Assembly: GCA_016903675.1 (NCBI GenBank)
Contig: JADQBA010000151.1
Location: 1-20,539 of the forward strand
Reading direction: 5' to 3'
Length of the DNA: 20,539 bases
From: Stigonema ocellatum SAG 48.90 = DSM 106950
GTDB taxonomy: Bacteria > Cyanobacteriota > Cyanobacteriia > Cyanobacteriales > Nostocaceae
Below, one piece after another: positions 6,363-15,200 of this stretch. The position numbers and the translations under genes were made by a program. The notes below the pieces were generated by a model. It was not told the DNA's origin, did no database searches, and saw only the letters and a list, made by a program, of their open reading frames with translations. The number at the start of each line of letters is the position of its first letter. The stretch's first letter is position 1.

Positions 6363-7547
6363 ATGACATCAAAGAAGTTCAAGTCGTCTTTCTACAACCT
6401 TAACTCGTTGTTACCTTTTTCCATCATGGATCGCTACCTTGCCAGCGAATTGCTAGCGCCGTTCTTATTTGGTATTGGGGCTTTCTCTTCCCTCGGCGTC
6501 ACCATTGACTCTGTGTTTGAACTCATACGTAAAATCGTGGAACGCGGGTTACCAATAGGTATCGCCGTGAATGTTTTTTTATTAAAGCTGCCAAATTTCA
6601 TCGTTTATGCCTTCCCCTTGTCAACTCTGCTGGCTACTTTGATGACCTACAGTCGTCTTTCTAGCGAGAGTGAACTCATTGCTCTCCGTGGCTGTGGGGT
6701 GAGTGTCTATCGTATGGTGCTAACTGCTGTGCTTTTGAGTTTTTTCGTGACAGGAATGACATTTGTGTTTAACGAGCAAATTGTACCAGCAGCAAATTAC
6801 CAAGCGACGATCACTTTAGAGAAAGCTTTAAAGTCAGATAAGCCAACTGTTACAAAGCAAGATAACTTCCTCTATCCTGAAACGCGGGAAGATAAAAAAC
6901 AACCAGATGGTAGTACCCACAAGATTCTGGCACGCTTGTATTACGCTGATCAGTTTAATGGTAAGCAGTTCAAAGGTTTAACAATTATAGATCGTTCCCG
7001 AACAGGTGTGAATCAAATTATCGTAGCACAAACAGGTCAATGGAATCCATCACAAAATATCTGGGATATATATAATGGCACGATTTATTTAGTTGCTCCA
7101 GATCGCTCTTATCGCAACATTGTGCGGTTTGAACACCAAGAGTTCAAACTGCCTCGCACAGCATTTGAACTCGCAGAAAAAAGCCGGGACTATGGCGAGA
7201 TGAATATTACCCAAGCGCTGGCACAACTGGAACTTGAACGCCTTGGTGGTGATGAGCAAAAAATTCGGAAACTCGAAGTTCGGATTCAACAAAAATTTGC
7301 CTTACCGTTTGTATGTGTAGTTTTTGGTTTGGTGGGTGCAGCTATGGGAACTATACCCCAGCGTACAGGGCGAGCGACAAGTTTTGGTGTTAGCGTTTTA
7401 GTTATTTTTACTTATTATTTATTTTATTTTATTACTGGTGCAATGGCACAGGCGGGTATCTTTTCTCCCTTTATCGGGGCTTGGTTACCCAACTTTTTGT
7501 TTTTAGGAACAGGTACATTCTTACTGAGGCGGGTGGCGCAGCGATAA
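6363..7547 (+). CDS. LptF/LptG-family permease (YjgP/YjgQ)
   Basis: This 394-residue inner-membrane protein belongs to the family whose members pair with LptB and extract lipopolysaccharide for transport by the Lpt bridge. Membrane segments are visible at about residues 30-52, 79-97, 117-137, 319-337, 346-368 and 377-391. A periplasmic region of roughly 180 residues separates the two groups, as in LptF and LptG. Cyanobacteria commonly have a single protein of this type (recalled), so assigning F or G is not meaningful. The start is uncertain: ATG 6363, or ATG 6426 (MDRYLASELLAPF), which fits the usual N-terminus better. Neither has a clear Shine-Dalgarno. TATAGT at 6307-6312 is a possible -10 box. 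Confidence 0.88.
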   Translation: MTSKKFKSSFYNLNSLLPFSIMDRYLASELLAPFLFGIGAFSSLGVTIDSVFELIRKIVERGLPIGIAVNVFLLKLPNFIVYAFPLSTLLATLMTYSRLSSESELIALRGCGVSVYRMVLTAVLLSFFVTGMTFVFNEQIVPAANYQATITLEKALKSDKPTVTKQDNFLYPETREDKKQPDGSTHKILARLYYADQFNGKQFKGLTIIDRSRTGVNQIIVAQTGQWNPSQNIWDIYNGTIYLVAPDRSYRNIVRFEHQEFKLPRTAFELAEKSRDYGEMNITQALAQLELERLGGDEQKIRKLEVRIQQKFALPFVCVVFGLVGAAMGTIPQRTGRATSFGVSVLVIFTYYLFYFITGAMAQAGIFSPFIGAWLPNFLFLGTGTFLLRRVAQR

Positions 7548-7571
7548 ATTAGTAATTTTGTTAGGTGTTGA

Positions 7572-7608
7572 TTGTTGGTTGTTGACTGTAACAGTTAACA
7601 ACCAACAA
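7572..7608. terminator. Hairpin between convergent genes
   Basis: ttgttggttgttgactg (7572-7588) pairs with cagttaacaaccaacaa (7592-7608), with one mismatch over 17 bases and a 3-base loop. It lies between the stop of the LptF/G gene (7547) and that of the CBS-CP12 gene (7630), so it can serve as a two-way terminator. The stem is AT-rich and lacks a long T-run. Confidence 0.55.
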
Positions 7609-7629
7609 TTCCCCAATCAACAATCGTCT

Positions 7630-8253
7630 TTAATCTTCATAATAGATTCGACATTCTGGTGCATCTGGATTGGCGGCACAGTATTCCTCAAAGGAGGTTT
7701 TTGCTGACACCATTTGTTCAGATTTCTGATGGGCTACTTCTGCCTGGAGTTCTTCCACCTCATCCCAAGCAGTGGCACATTCGTAGGAAACAGCACCATG
7801 AATAGCACAAATAGCACGAGCCTCCTTAATTGCTTTTTGAATTTTATCCTCAAGGAAAAGCGACACTGGACTTTCGACAAAGTCGCTCTTTCTCAAGATG
7901 TCGGTTACAGATATTATGCCCAACAGCTTGCCTTGAAACACAGGTGCTCTACGGATACCAGTGTTGGCAAATAACCGCGCTACGTATTCTACACTCAAGT
8001 CAGGATCTACAACAATGCATGGCTTACTCATAATTTCGTAAACCCGCACTTGCTTAGGGTCTTTTCCGTAGGCTGTTACCTTATAGACAATATCCGTTTC
8101 AGTGACAATGCCATAGGCATCATTCTCATGACCACGATCCACAACCAAAGCCCGCAGTCCCTTGTCCTTCATCAGACCCACCGCTGTGGCGACAGTCGCC
8201 GAACCGCGAATGGTAATGACCTCCTTGGTCATGATATCTTCAGCTTTCATCAT
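7630..8253 (-). CDS. CBS-CP12 fusion protein
   Basis: 207 residues in three parts. Two CBS domains (about 3-60 and 72-125) form a Bateman module that usually binds adenosine nucleotides. A C-terminal CP12-like domain (about 140-207) carries the family core AWDEVEELQAEV (162-173) and two cysteine pairs, C149/C159 and C192/C201. CP12 ties GAPDH and phosphoribulokinase into an inactive complex when its cysteines are oxidised, so the fusion probably links Calvin-cycle control to energy charge and redox state. CBS-CP12 fusions are known mainly from cyanobacteria. The start MMKAEDIM is used; the second Met is equally possible. Confidence 0.9.
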   Translation of the reverse strand: MMKAEDIMTKEVITIRGSATVATAVGLMKDKGLRALVVDRGHENDAYGIVTETDIVYKVTAYGKDPKQVRVYEIMSKPCIVVDPDLSVEYVARLFANTGIRRAPVFQGKLLGIISVTDILRKSDFVESPVSLFLEDKIQKAIKEARAICAIHGAVSYECATAWDEVEELQAEVAHQKSEQMVSAKTSFEEYCAANPDAPECRIYYED

Positions 8254-8509
8254 GGCTGCTATCGTCTATTAAATGGAGTTGAACTCAAGCTTTGCCACAA
8301 CCATAAGTTAGAGCAGCTTTCTACTTCTGATGATATCTAACTTAGAAGCGACACGCCTGGTATAGGGGGAGTTGGAAAATTAAAATTCAAAATCATTTTT
8401 TGAATTCTTAATTGATTTGTCCCCTTCTTGTGTCAAAAACATTACCCCTATGACTAATGACTAATAACTGTTGAGCAGTTAAGATGAAATTAAAATTTTA
8501 ATTAGACCT
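8254..8509. other. Divergent intergenic region CBS-CP12 / low-complexity protein
   Basis: No gene was found. A heptamer repeat (gactaat, twice plus a partial copy, about 8452-8467) and a 14-bp AT palindrome, attaaaattttaat (8489-8502), precede the ATG at 8510. The promoters for both genes must be here, but no convincing -35/-10 pair stands out. Confidence 0.5.
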
Positions 8510-9787
8510 ATGCCACGCCGCTATTATCCCCCCGCCTTTTTACGCTATCTCAAAGCCAGGTTATGGAATCTAGCACGACCTGGTTTTTGGGTGCCAGCGA
8601 TTTTTTTATCTGTGGTTGGGCTGGGAATCAAAGAATACTGGACACATCCAGATTTTTTAACTCAAGAGCAAAAAAAACCAGTTGTGTCTCACCAGCCTGT
8701 TAACTCCTCGCTTTCACAAGAAGACAAAGCTATTGCTGCGGACATTGATAACTTACCAGTCCTGTATAATGAAGATCAAACAGCTTTGCCGCCAACCCCA
8801 AGCACTGATTCGGACAACATTCAACAGAGCAAAACCAAACCCTTATTAGACGATCTTAATAGCAAAAGCTTGGTTAGTGCAAGTGAGGTTAAACCCAATC
8901 CTAGCGTGGACACAGCTAATTCCTCACCGGCCCTAAAGTTGGAAAATCCCTTTTTGACACAAGCACAAAACTTGTTGCAGGGTGGTACTTCTCAGACTGA
9001 TCGCCAGTTATTAGGAGTCAATTCCTCAACGTCATCCTCTGTGCAGCCAGGAGTAGCCCCAATTTCATCCCCTGTGGGACTAGGAGTAGCCCCAACATAC
9101 CCTAATTCGAGTATGGGATCAGCAACTCAAATCTACTCTAGTCAAAGTGTTGCCCCAGTCAGCCTTTCACAACCAGCATTTAATCAATCAACAAACCAGA
9201 ATTTACCAAGCGTCAGCAGCACAACTACCATTGGGCAAAATTCTTTGGTCGGGCAATCACTACCCACCAATTACTCACCTAGCCAAATTCTCCCACAAAA
9301 TACCGGGTTAAGTAGAAACCTGATTAATCCCACTTCTACTGGGACAGGCTATACTCAGCCTGCACAAATAAACCAGCCGCAAAATTCTTATTCAACCATT
9401 AATCCATATGTGACAGGTTATAATCAGTTGCCAAATCCCTATTCAAGCCTCAATACATATTCAAGGTATGGTCAAGTCCGTTACGGGATTAACCAATTTC
9501 TGAACGGTTCTACTAATCCAACTAGTGGTCAGGTATTACCAAGCGCCGTGCCATCAACACAAGTGGTTTCACCAGCAACCTCGGCTGCTTCCGGCTACAC
9601 GACCCCCTACTATACCCAGACTCCGAGTCAAGGAGTTGTCACTCCCTCTAATCCAGTGGTTAGTAATTATAGCACTTACGGCTGGCAGCAGCCAACTCAA
9701 GTGCCTCAATATAATATTCCATCTTCTAGTCAGGTTCCAGGGCAGTACACAACAGGCGCAGGTCAGGTTAATTACTCATATCCCTAA
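8510..9787 (+). CDS. Membrane-anchored Ser/Thr/Asn/Gln/Pro-rich protein of unknown function
   Basis: 425 residues. A basic N-terminus (MPRRYYPPAFLRYLKARLWN) is followed by one hydrophobic segment, about residues 27-42 (FWVPAIFLSVVGLGIK), which is probably a signal anchor. Everything after it is low-complexity sequence rich in Ser, Thr, Asn, Gln, Pro and Tyr, including two near-identical GVAP-containing stretches (about 184-198) and YxxPNPYSS-like motifs. No cysteine or catalytic motif is seen. It could be an extracytoplasmic linker or surface protein. It ends 41 bp before brxE on the same strand, so readthrough into the BREX genes is possible, although nothing in its sequence suggests a role in BREX. 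Confidence 0.7.
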   Translation: MPRRYYPPAFLRYLKARLWNLARPGFWVPAIFLSVVGLGIKEYWTHPDFLTQEQKKPVVSHQPVNSSLSQEDKAIAADIDNLPVLYNEDQTALPPTPSTDSDNIQQSKTKPLLDDLNSKSLVSASEVKPNPSVDTANSSPALKLENPFLTQAQNLLQGGTSQTDRQLLGVNSSTSSSVQPGVAPISSPVGLGVAPTYPNSSMGSATQIYSSQSVAPVSLSQPAFNQSTNQNLPSVSSTTTIGQNSLVGQSLPTNYSPSQILPQNTGLSRNLINPTSTGTGYTQPAQINQPQNSYSTINPYVTGYNQLPNPYSSLNTYSRYGQVRYGINQFLNGSTNPTSGQVLPSAVPSTQVVSPATSAASGYTTPYYTQTPSQGVVTPSNPVVSNYSTYGWQQPTQVPQYNIPSSSQVPGQYTTGAGQVNYSYP

Positions 9788-9828
9788 GTTTTCGTTTGAG
9801 AAACAGAAGGGCGTCCTGCATAGGTGAT

Positions 9829-10479
9829 ATGCTACCAACACAAGTTATGACTGCTGTTCCCTATTTCGATTTTGGCGGTTCTAGTGAGGACTTCATGCTT
9901 ACTATTACAGTTACCGAAGGTACACTGGATAAAGTCTTGGCACTGCAAATCATGGTCGCCTGGGCTGGTGAAGGAATTTGTGAGCCTAAGCGTTTAGACT
10001 GGTGGCGTACTGATTTAATCGATGAATACGGTGGCGGTGACTTGTTTGGGCGGCTTTTCCCCAAGACGTATCAGTGGTCATCTTTAGAGGCGGTGCGTTT
10101 AGCAGCAATTCAAGTAGATAAGCGCAAGCGTCAAGAAATGGCTCAACCAGATGCCGTGCGATCGCTTTTTTTCTGGGGGTTTACCATAGATGAACAGTTA
10201 GCAGAACGTTTAGCTGTTCACAAACGGGGTGATAAAAAACCTCTGGAAGCCTTGTCTTGCTTACCCTTAGATATCACCAAATCCTTCTCAAAAGCAGAGT
10301 TTGAGGAAGCGATTCGGCTTCCTAATCAAAAAGTAGATTTTACAGTAGTTCCCAATGGACGAGAAATAGTTGGGGAAATGCTGTCCGCGTTGGAAGAGCA
10401 AGCAAAAAAACTAGCTGCGGCTCTGTTACCCTTGACTGATAGTTACACTATGCCATTTTATCGGTTGCAAAAGCGTTAA
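9829..10479 (+). CDS. brxE: BrxE, BREX type 6 protein
   Basis: 216 residues from ATG 9829, which has AGGTG only 2 bases upstream; ATG 9847 is an alternative, and an upstream TTG at 9796 has no support. The segment LDWWRTDLIDEYGGGDLFGRL and the following region KTYQWSSLEAVRLAAIQVD match my recollection of BrxE proteins, which mark type 6 BREX loci. Their biochemical role is unknown. There is no enzyme motif or membrane segment. It is the first gene of the BREX cluster and lies 5 bp before brxA, so the two are probably co-transcribed. The assignment rests on this pattern plus the diagnostic gene order downstream. Confidence 0.75.
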   Translation: MLPTQVMTAVPYFDFGGSSEDFMLTITVTEGTLDKVLALQIMVAWAGEGICEPKRLDWWRTDLIDEYGGGDLFGRLFPKTYQWSSLEAVRLAAIQVDKRKRQEMAQPDAVRSLFFWGFTIDEQLAERLAVHKRGDKKPLEALSCLPLDITKSFSKAEFEEAIRLPNQKVDFTVVPNGREIVGEMLSALEEQAKKLAAALLPLTDSYTMPFYRLQKR

Positions 10480-10484
10480 ATTCT

Positions 10485-11321
10485 GTGGCTAAAAAAATAA
10501 CTTCCTCCCCAGTTGCTAACCAAAACTTGGCTACATCTATGTTGCACGGCAAAGAGTCCCATCAATTCCATACTCGCTTGCTGCGGACATCCTTAGCTTT
10601 GGAAGAAACTAGAGCTTATTGGGAACACTTAAGAATAGATATACCGAAGGAAAAGTTGGTAGTTGTAGCTTTTGAGGAACGTTGGTTTGGTAGTAAAAGC
10701 ATAGACAGGGTTCGCAGTTTGTTGGTGGAATTCAGCCATCGCTTTGCAGCTTATCCCATTACCCTAGATATTTTGAGACACTGGCAACCCTCCAACCCCA
10801 CTACTCGCGAAAATATCTGTCACTGGCATTTGCAACTGACTGACCCGATGTATCGTAATTTTACTGGTGTTTTTTTAGAACAGCGTCGCCAGCAGCCAAA
10901 CCCCAACGTTGATAGGGATATAGTAGCACGTTGGGTGACTCAGCAACTTGAGAGTGAATGGTCAGCCGCAACAACTTTGAGAATGGCAACTGGTTTAATT
11001 GCAGCCAGTGCTGATGCAGGACTGTGTTCTGAAAACTCTGGTAAGCGTCAACTGAAATACCCCAAAGTCACAGATGAAGCTTTAGCTTATTGGCTTTATT
11101 TTTTACATCATCTTTCTTTTACAGGTACTCTGATTAACAACCCTTACTTTCACTCTGTTGGTTTAAATGAAAGTTTCTTAGAACAGCGTTTACGTAACTT
11201 ACCAGGAATTTCCTTCAACCGGATGGGTGAACTTTACGATTTTGGCTGGCAATATGCTGATTTAAAGTCCTGGACTAGGGAATTTTTGGGGTTGAAATGG
11301 GAGAAAGACTGTGACGGGTAA
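10485..11321 (+). CDS. brxA: BrxA (DUF1819) BREX protein
   Basis: 278 residues from GTG 10485; ATG 10539 (MLHGKESHQF) would give 260. The pattern matches DUF1819/BrxA, a small helical DNA-binding factor of BREX loci. Recognisable parts are FHTRLLRTSLALEETRAYWEH, the middle region with DPMYRNFTGVFL and DRDIVARWV, and the C-terminal helical segment with LRNLPGISFNRMGELYDFGW. It overlaps brxB by 11 bp, a sign of translational coupling. No Shine-Dalgarno precedes the GTG; translation may be coupled to brxE, which stops 5 bp upstream. Confidence 0.85.
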   Translation: MAKKITSSPVANQNLATSMLHGKESHQFHTRLLRTSLALEETRAYWEHLRIDIPKEKLVVVAFEERWFGSKSIDRVRSLLVEFSHRFAAYPITLDILRHWQPSNPTTRENICHWHLQLTDPMYRNFTGVFLEQRRQQPNPNVDRDIVARWVTQQLESEWSAATTLRMATGLIAASADAGLCSENSGKRQLKYPKVTDEALAYWLYFLHHLSFTGTLINNPYFHSVGLNESFLEQRLRNLPGISFNRMGELYDFGWQYADLKSWTREFLGLKWEKDCDG

Positions 11322-11949
11322 TCTATTTGAAAATGCTTCTTTGGATAACGCAATAGCATCACTGAAAAATGACCTCCTTGATCCCACTGGTCCCAAGATC
11401 AGCACCATGCGGAATTACCGCTTTGCCATTTTACACTACGACCCCCGCCAAGAATTTAAACTGCGCGATCGCATTCGACGGCTAACAGATGATCTCAAAA
11501 GTCAAGGTTGGAATGTCCTGTTAATCTCCCTCCATCGCTTATTCTTAGACAGGCTTAAGCGAGAGGAACCAAGAATTTTAGATAGTCTGATTAGTACCGA
11601 ACAGCGTTTATACAAGAAAGACCCAGACCGCGCACTTAATCATTTAAGGGATAAAATAGCACTATACATTGAAGGATCTGACGGTATTGCTCAGGATGTG
11701 ATTACACTGATTAATGAGTTCACAAATCAACATCCAGTCCAATCTGACCGCACCTTAATTTTTCTGGGACGTGCAGGTTCTCTGTATCCTTTTTTTCGTT
11801 CATCAGCGCTTCTGAAGCACATCGACGGTAAAACCAACAACCTACCTGTAGTTCTCCTGTATCCGGGGGAGCGACAGGATTTAAATGCCCTATCTTTTAT
11901 GGGTGAACTCCCATCAGACCGGGACTATCGACCGAGAATTTACTCATGA
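11311..11949 (+). CDS. brxB: BrxB (DUF1788) BREX protein
   Basis: 212 residues. MRNYRFAILHYDPRQEFKLRDRIRRL, followed by NVLLISLHRLF and later LIFLGRAGSLYPFFRSSALL, matches the DUF1788/BrxB family, an essential BREX component of unclear mechanism. The start is GTG 11311 with GGGAG (11299-11303) seven bases upstream, inside the end of brxA. The gene is followed by a 303-bp gap with a MITE before brxC, unlike the tight spacing elsewhere in the cluster. Confidence 0.87.
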   Translation: MTGNLFENASLDNAIASLKNDLLDPTGPKISTMRNYRFAILHYDPRQEFKLRDRIRRLTDDLKSQGWNVLLISLHRLFLDRLKREEPRILDSLISTEQRLYKKDPDRALNHLRDKIALYIEGSDGIAQDVITLINEFTNQHPVQSDRTLIFLGRAGSLYPFFRSSALLKHIDGKTNNLPVVLLYPGERQDLNALSFMGELPSDRDYRPRIYS

Positions 11950-12042
11950 TCACAGCACATTGCAAGTAAATGAAGTACAGTACTGAGGTCTAAAAGGCAG
12001 ACTCTAAGCCCTTTTCACTCCTAACTCCGCGCCTCCTAACTC

Positions 12043-12206
12043 TACCCCTGTTAAGGTGAAGCGTAAAAGTTAAGTTTTTCTTCGTGTTCTTCGTGCCTTC
12101 GCGGTTCAAAAATATTTTTAAACCACGAAGACGCGAAGAACACGAAGGTAAAATGTCGAAAATTGGACATGATTTTCCAAATTTTTTACCCACCTTAACA
12201 GGGGTA
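12043..12206. mobile_element. TA-flanked MITE between brxB and brxC
   Basis: tacccctgttaaggtg (12043-12058) is matched perfectly by its reverse complement at 12191-12206. If the outer TA on both sides is the target duplication, the terminal repeats are 14 bp, as in MITEs mobilised by IS630/Tc1-mariner transposases. Inside is a second imperfect inverted repeat (12080-12106 with 12121-12147) built of cttcgtg/cacgaag motifs. Removing the unit plus one TA would join CTCCTAACTC on the left to CTCCTAACTCC on the right, so it seems to have inserted into a heptamer tract. Confidence 0.75.
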
Positions 12207-12233
12207 CTCCTAACTCCTAACTCCTAACTCCTG
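12207..12233. repeat. Heptanucleotide tandem repeat CTCCTAA (STRR type)
   Basis: Three complete CTCCTAA units (12207-12227) and a partial fourth. Two further partial copies lie on the other side of the MITE (12018-12028 and 12033-12042). Short tandemly repeated heptamers of this kind are typical of filamentous cyanobacteria. Confidence 0.8.
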
Positions 12234-12252
12234 CTGCTAGAGGAAATTTGGC

Positions 12253-15200
12253 ATGACAATTAAGGAAATCTTTGCTGCTGATATTGCTCGTAATATTGCA
12301 CCAGTTGTTTATTTTCATGAGCAAGACCAGGCTAAAGTTTTGGAAGAAGTTTCGGAATACATTATTACAGGTGGTTATCCTGAAAATGACCCCCGCCACA
12401 AGCGAGTACAATCGGGTATTCACGAACAATTTGTCAAACTCCTCAAAGGCATAGCAGAAGAATTACACAAACAGGGCGGTGTCGAGTTACCAGCCTCTTG
12501 GATATCAGGTTTTTACGGTTCTGGTAAATCTAGTTTTGCTAAACTTTTAGGTTTGGCTTTAGATGGTATTATGTTACCTAATGGTCGCACTTTAGCTGAT
12601 ACCCTCTTAGAACGGGATGATTCACCAAAAAGTCAAGAATTCCGTGATGCTTGGCATGAATTACGAAATCAACTTGACCCTATTGCTGTAGTTTTTGATA
12701 TTGGTGCAGTCGCACGGGATGACGAGGATATTCACTCCGCAGTTAAGCGGGAGATTCAATCACGTTTGGGCTATTGCACCATCAGTCATTATGTTGCTGA
12801 CCACGAACTAAAATTAGAATTAGACCGCAAATGGGATGAATTTCTGAGTTGTGCAGAACAAACTTTAGGCGAACCTTGGTCAACAGCAAAAAATGACCAA
12901 TTAGCAGAAGAAGCTTTTTCGGAAGTGATGCACGCCATGAACCCCAGCCGCTACATTGAACCCATGAGTTGGCTTGATAGTCGTGCTGGGGCTCAAACAG
13001 GAATCGGTACATCAGTAGACGAAACAACCACAGCAATTATTAATATGCTGAAGTTTCGTGCGCCTAGTAAAAACTTGTTTGTGGTGGTAGATGAAGTGAG
13101 CCAGTATATCTACCAAAACACCAACCGGATGTTAAAATTGCAATCCTTTGTGTCTGCCTTGGGACAAAAGCTAAAAGGGCGGGTGTGGTTGCTGGCTACT
13201 GGTCAACAAAAATTAGAAGATTCCGACGACGAAAGTAATATCGGTAAACTCAAAGACCGCTTTCCGCCGAAGTTGCGGGTTCACCTCGCACCGACTAACA
13301 TTCGGGATGTCGTTCACAAACGGTTGTTAAAAAAAGCCCCTGGCAAGGAACCAGAATTAAGAGCATTATTTCAGCAACACCGTAGTCATTTGAAACTCTA
13401 CGGTTATAAATGTGACACCATGACTGAGGAAGACTTTGTGGAAGTCTATCCCATGCTTCCCGGTTATGTTGATTTGCTCATGCAGATTACCTCTAACCTC
13501 CGCACTCGTTCCAGCCGCGCCAAAGGTGACGACTACGCTATTCGCGGACTATTGCAGCTATTGGGGGAATTGTTTCGGGAACAGAAATTAGGCGACAAGC
13601 CTATCGGTACGTTGGTGACTTTGGAGAATATCTACGAAGTGCAACAATCTGCCCTAGATGCTGATGTGCAGAACACTTTAGCTCGATTATTTAACCATGA
13701 ACAAGTCATTAAAGATGAGATGGCAGTAAAGGTGGCTAAAGTTGTGGCACTATTAGAGTTAATTCAAGAACAAGAACCTACCACCGCTCATTTAGTGAGT
13801 CAGTGCCTTTATTCTGAGTTGGGTATGGGTAATCCAGAACCGACTGTTACCCTAGCATTAGAAAAGTTACGAGGCTTAGGGTTGCTTTCTTATTCTGATA
13901 AACTCGGCTATAAAATTCAAAGTTCGGCTGGGCAAGAATGGCAACGAGAACGTGAGCAATATGGTGTAATTACTGACGCTATTAGTATCATTGTTGCAGA
14001 GAAACTGAAAAGCCTTTTAGGTAGTGTTAACCGCCCCCACTATAAGAATAAAACCTTTTATTGGGCAGCATTTTACAGTGATGGCAGACAACGCCAAGAT
14101 GAACGTTTACAGTCTACTAACGATGTAGCAGTAGTGACAGTGGATTTTCGCTATTTGACCAATAACGAAGACCGCAACCCTAATACATGGATACCCTTGA
14201 GTAGTAGCCCTAATTTGCAGAATCGCCTCATTTGGCTAGTAGGGACGACGGGTGATTTAGCTAGTTTAGTCAAAGAATTGGCGAAATCACGGCATATTAT
14301 CCAGAAATACGAAGGTCGTCACCAGTCTATATCTAAAGATAAACAGCGTTTGTGGTTTGAAGAACAAGGACGCTGTGACAGTTTAGAAAAAGATGTACAA
14401 AATGCGATCGCCCAAGCTTTTACTGAGGGTCAAATTTTCTTCCGAGGACGACAAATCGATAAACCCCAGTATGGTACAACCTTTAACACTATTTTAGAAC
14501 GGGTGGGTGAAAGCATTCTCCCTGAACTTTACAGCCATTATATTGATGTGGCGGTAACACCGGATGAGTTGAAACAACTCCTAGAACTCAATCTCTCTGG
14601 GCCTTCCCATAAGTTTATGAAAACAGGTTTGGGCATTCTGGAACTAGACGCGGGTAAATATTCACCCACCTGTAGCGGTGAAGTTCCTACCCGCATCGCC
14701 CAATATATTCAAGACCAAAACGGGGTGGGTGGTAACATTTTACTCAACTACTTTGGCGGTCCTCCCTACGGCTACCCAGCGGATGTAGTGAAAGCTTGTT
14801 TGGTAGGTTTACTGCGTGGCGGTAAACTGCGAATTCGTCCCCAGGCTGGACCAGAAATTACCTCAGTCCGTGACCCAGGTGCTAGAGATATCTTTGAAAA
14901 AGACCGGGAAATCAAACGTGCGGATATTCTCCCACCCAACGAAACCAGTATTACCCCACGCGATCGCATTGCTATTTGCAAGTTCTTTAAGGAGTTCCTT
15001 GGAGTCGATTTAGACCGGGAAAATGATGCGATCGCCGATGCTTCCTTTCAACAGTTCCCCGGTTTGGTGAAGCGGTTGCAAGATATAGAACGGCGGTACA
15101 ATAAGCTACCTAATCGCCCAGAATTACCAGTAGTATTACATAAGCTACGGGAAGCCTTAGAAAAATGTACCGCCTCCCGCCAAGTAGAAAACACAGTCCT

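Larger units (their letters stand above)
11950..12252. other. brxB-brxC gap (303 bp) with MITE and heptamer repeats
   Basis: No gene is seen. The gap consists of about 70 bp of leader, short CTCCTAA repeats, a 164-bp MITE (12043-12206), more CTCCTAA repeats, and the brxC Shine-Dalgarno region (agagga near 12238-12243). The open frames on the minus strand across this gap are chance readings through repeats. Confidence 0.75.

Noticed and set aside
9796..9828. TTG start for the BrxE gene at 9796
   Set aside because: It would add 11 residues not typical of the family; ATG 9829 has an AGGTG just upstream.
11990..12193. 67-codon minus-strand frame across the brxB-brxC gap
   Set aside because: It is made mostly of MITE and heptamer repeat sequence.
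12782..13036. Minus-strand open frame inside brxC
   Set aside because: It is antisense to a conserved ATPase region and shows no domain or ribosome binding site.
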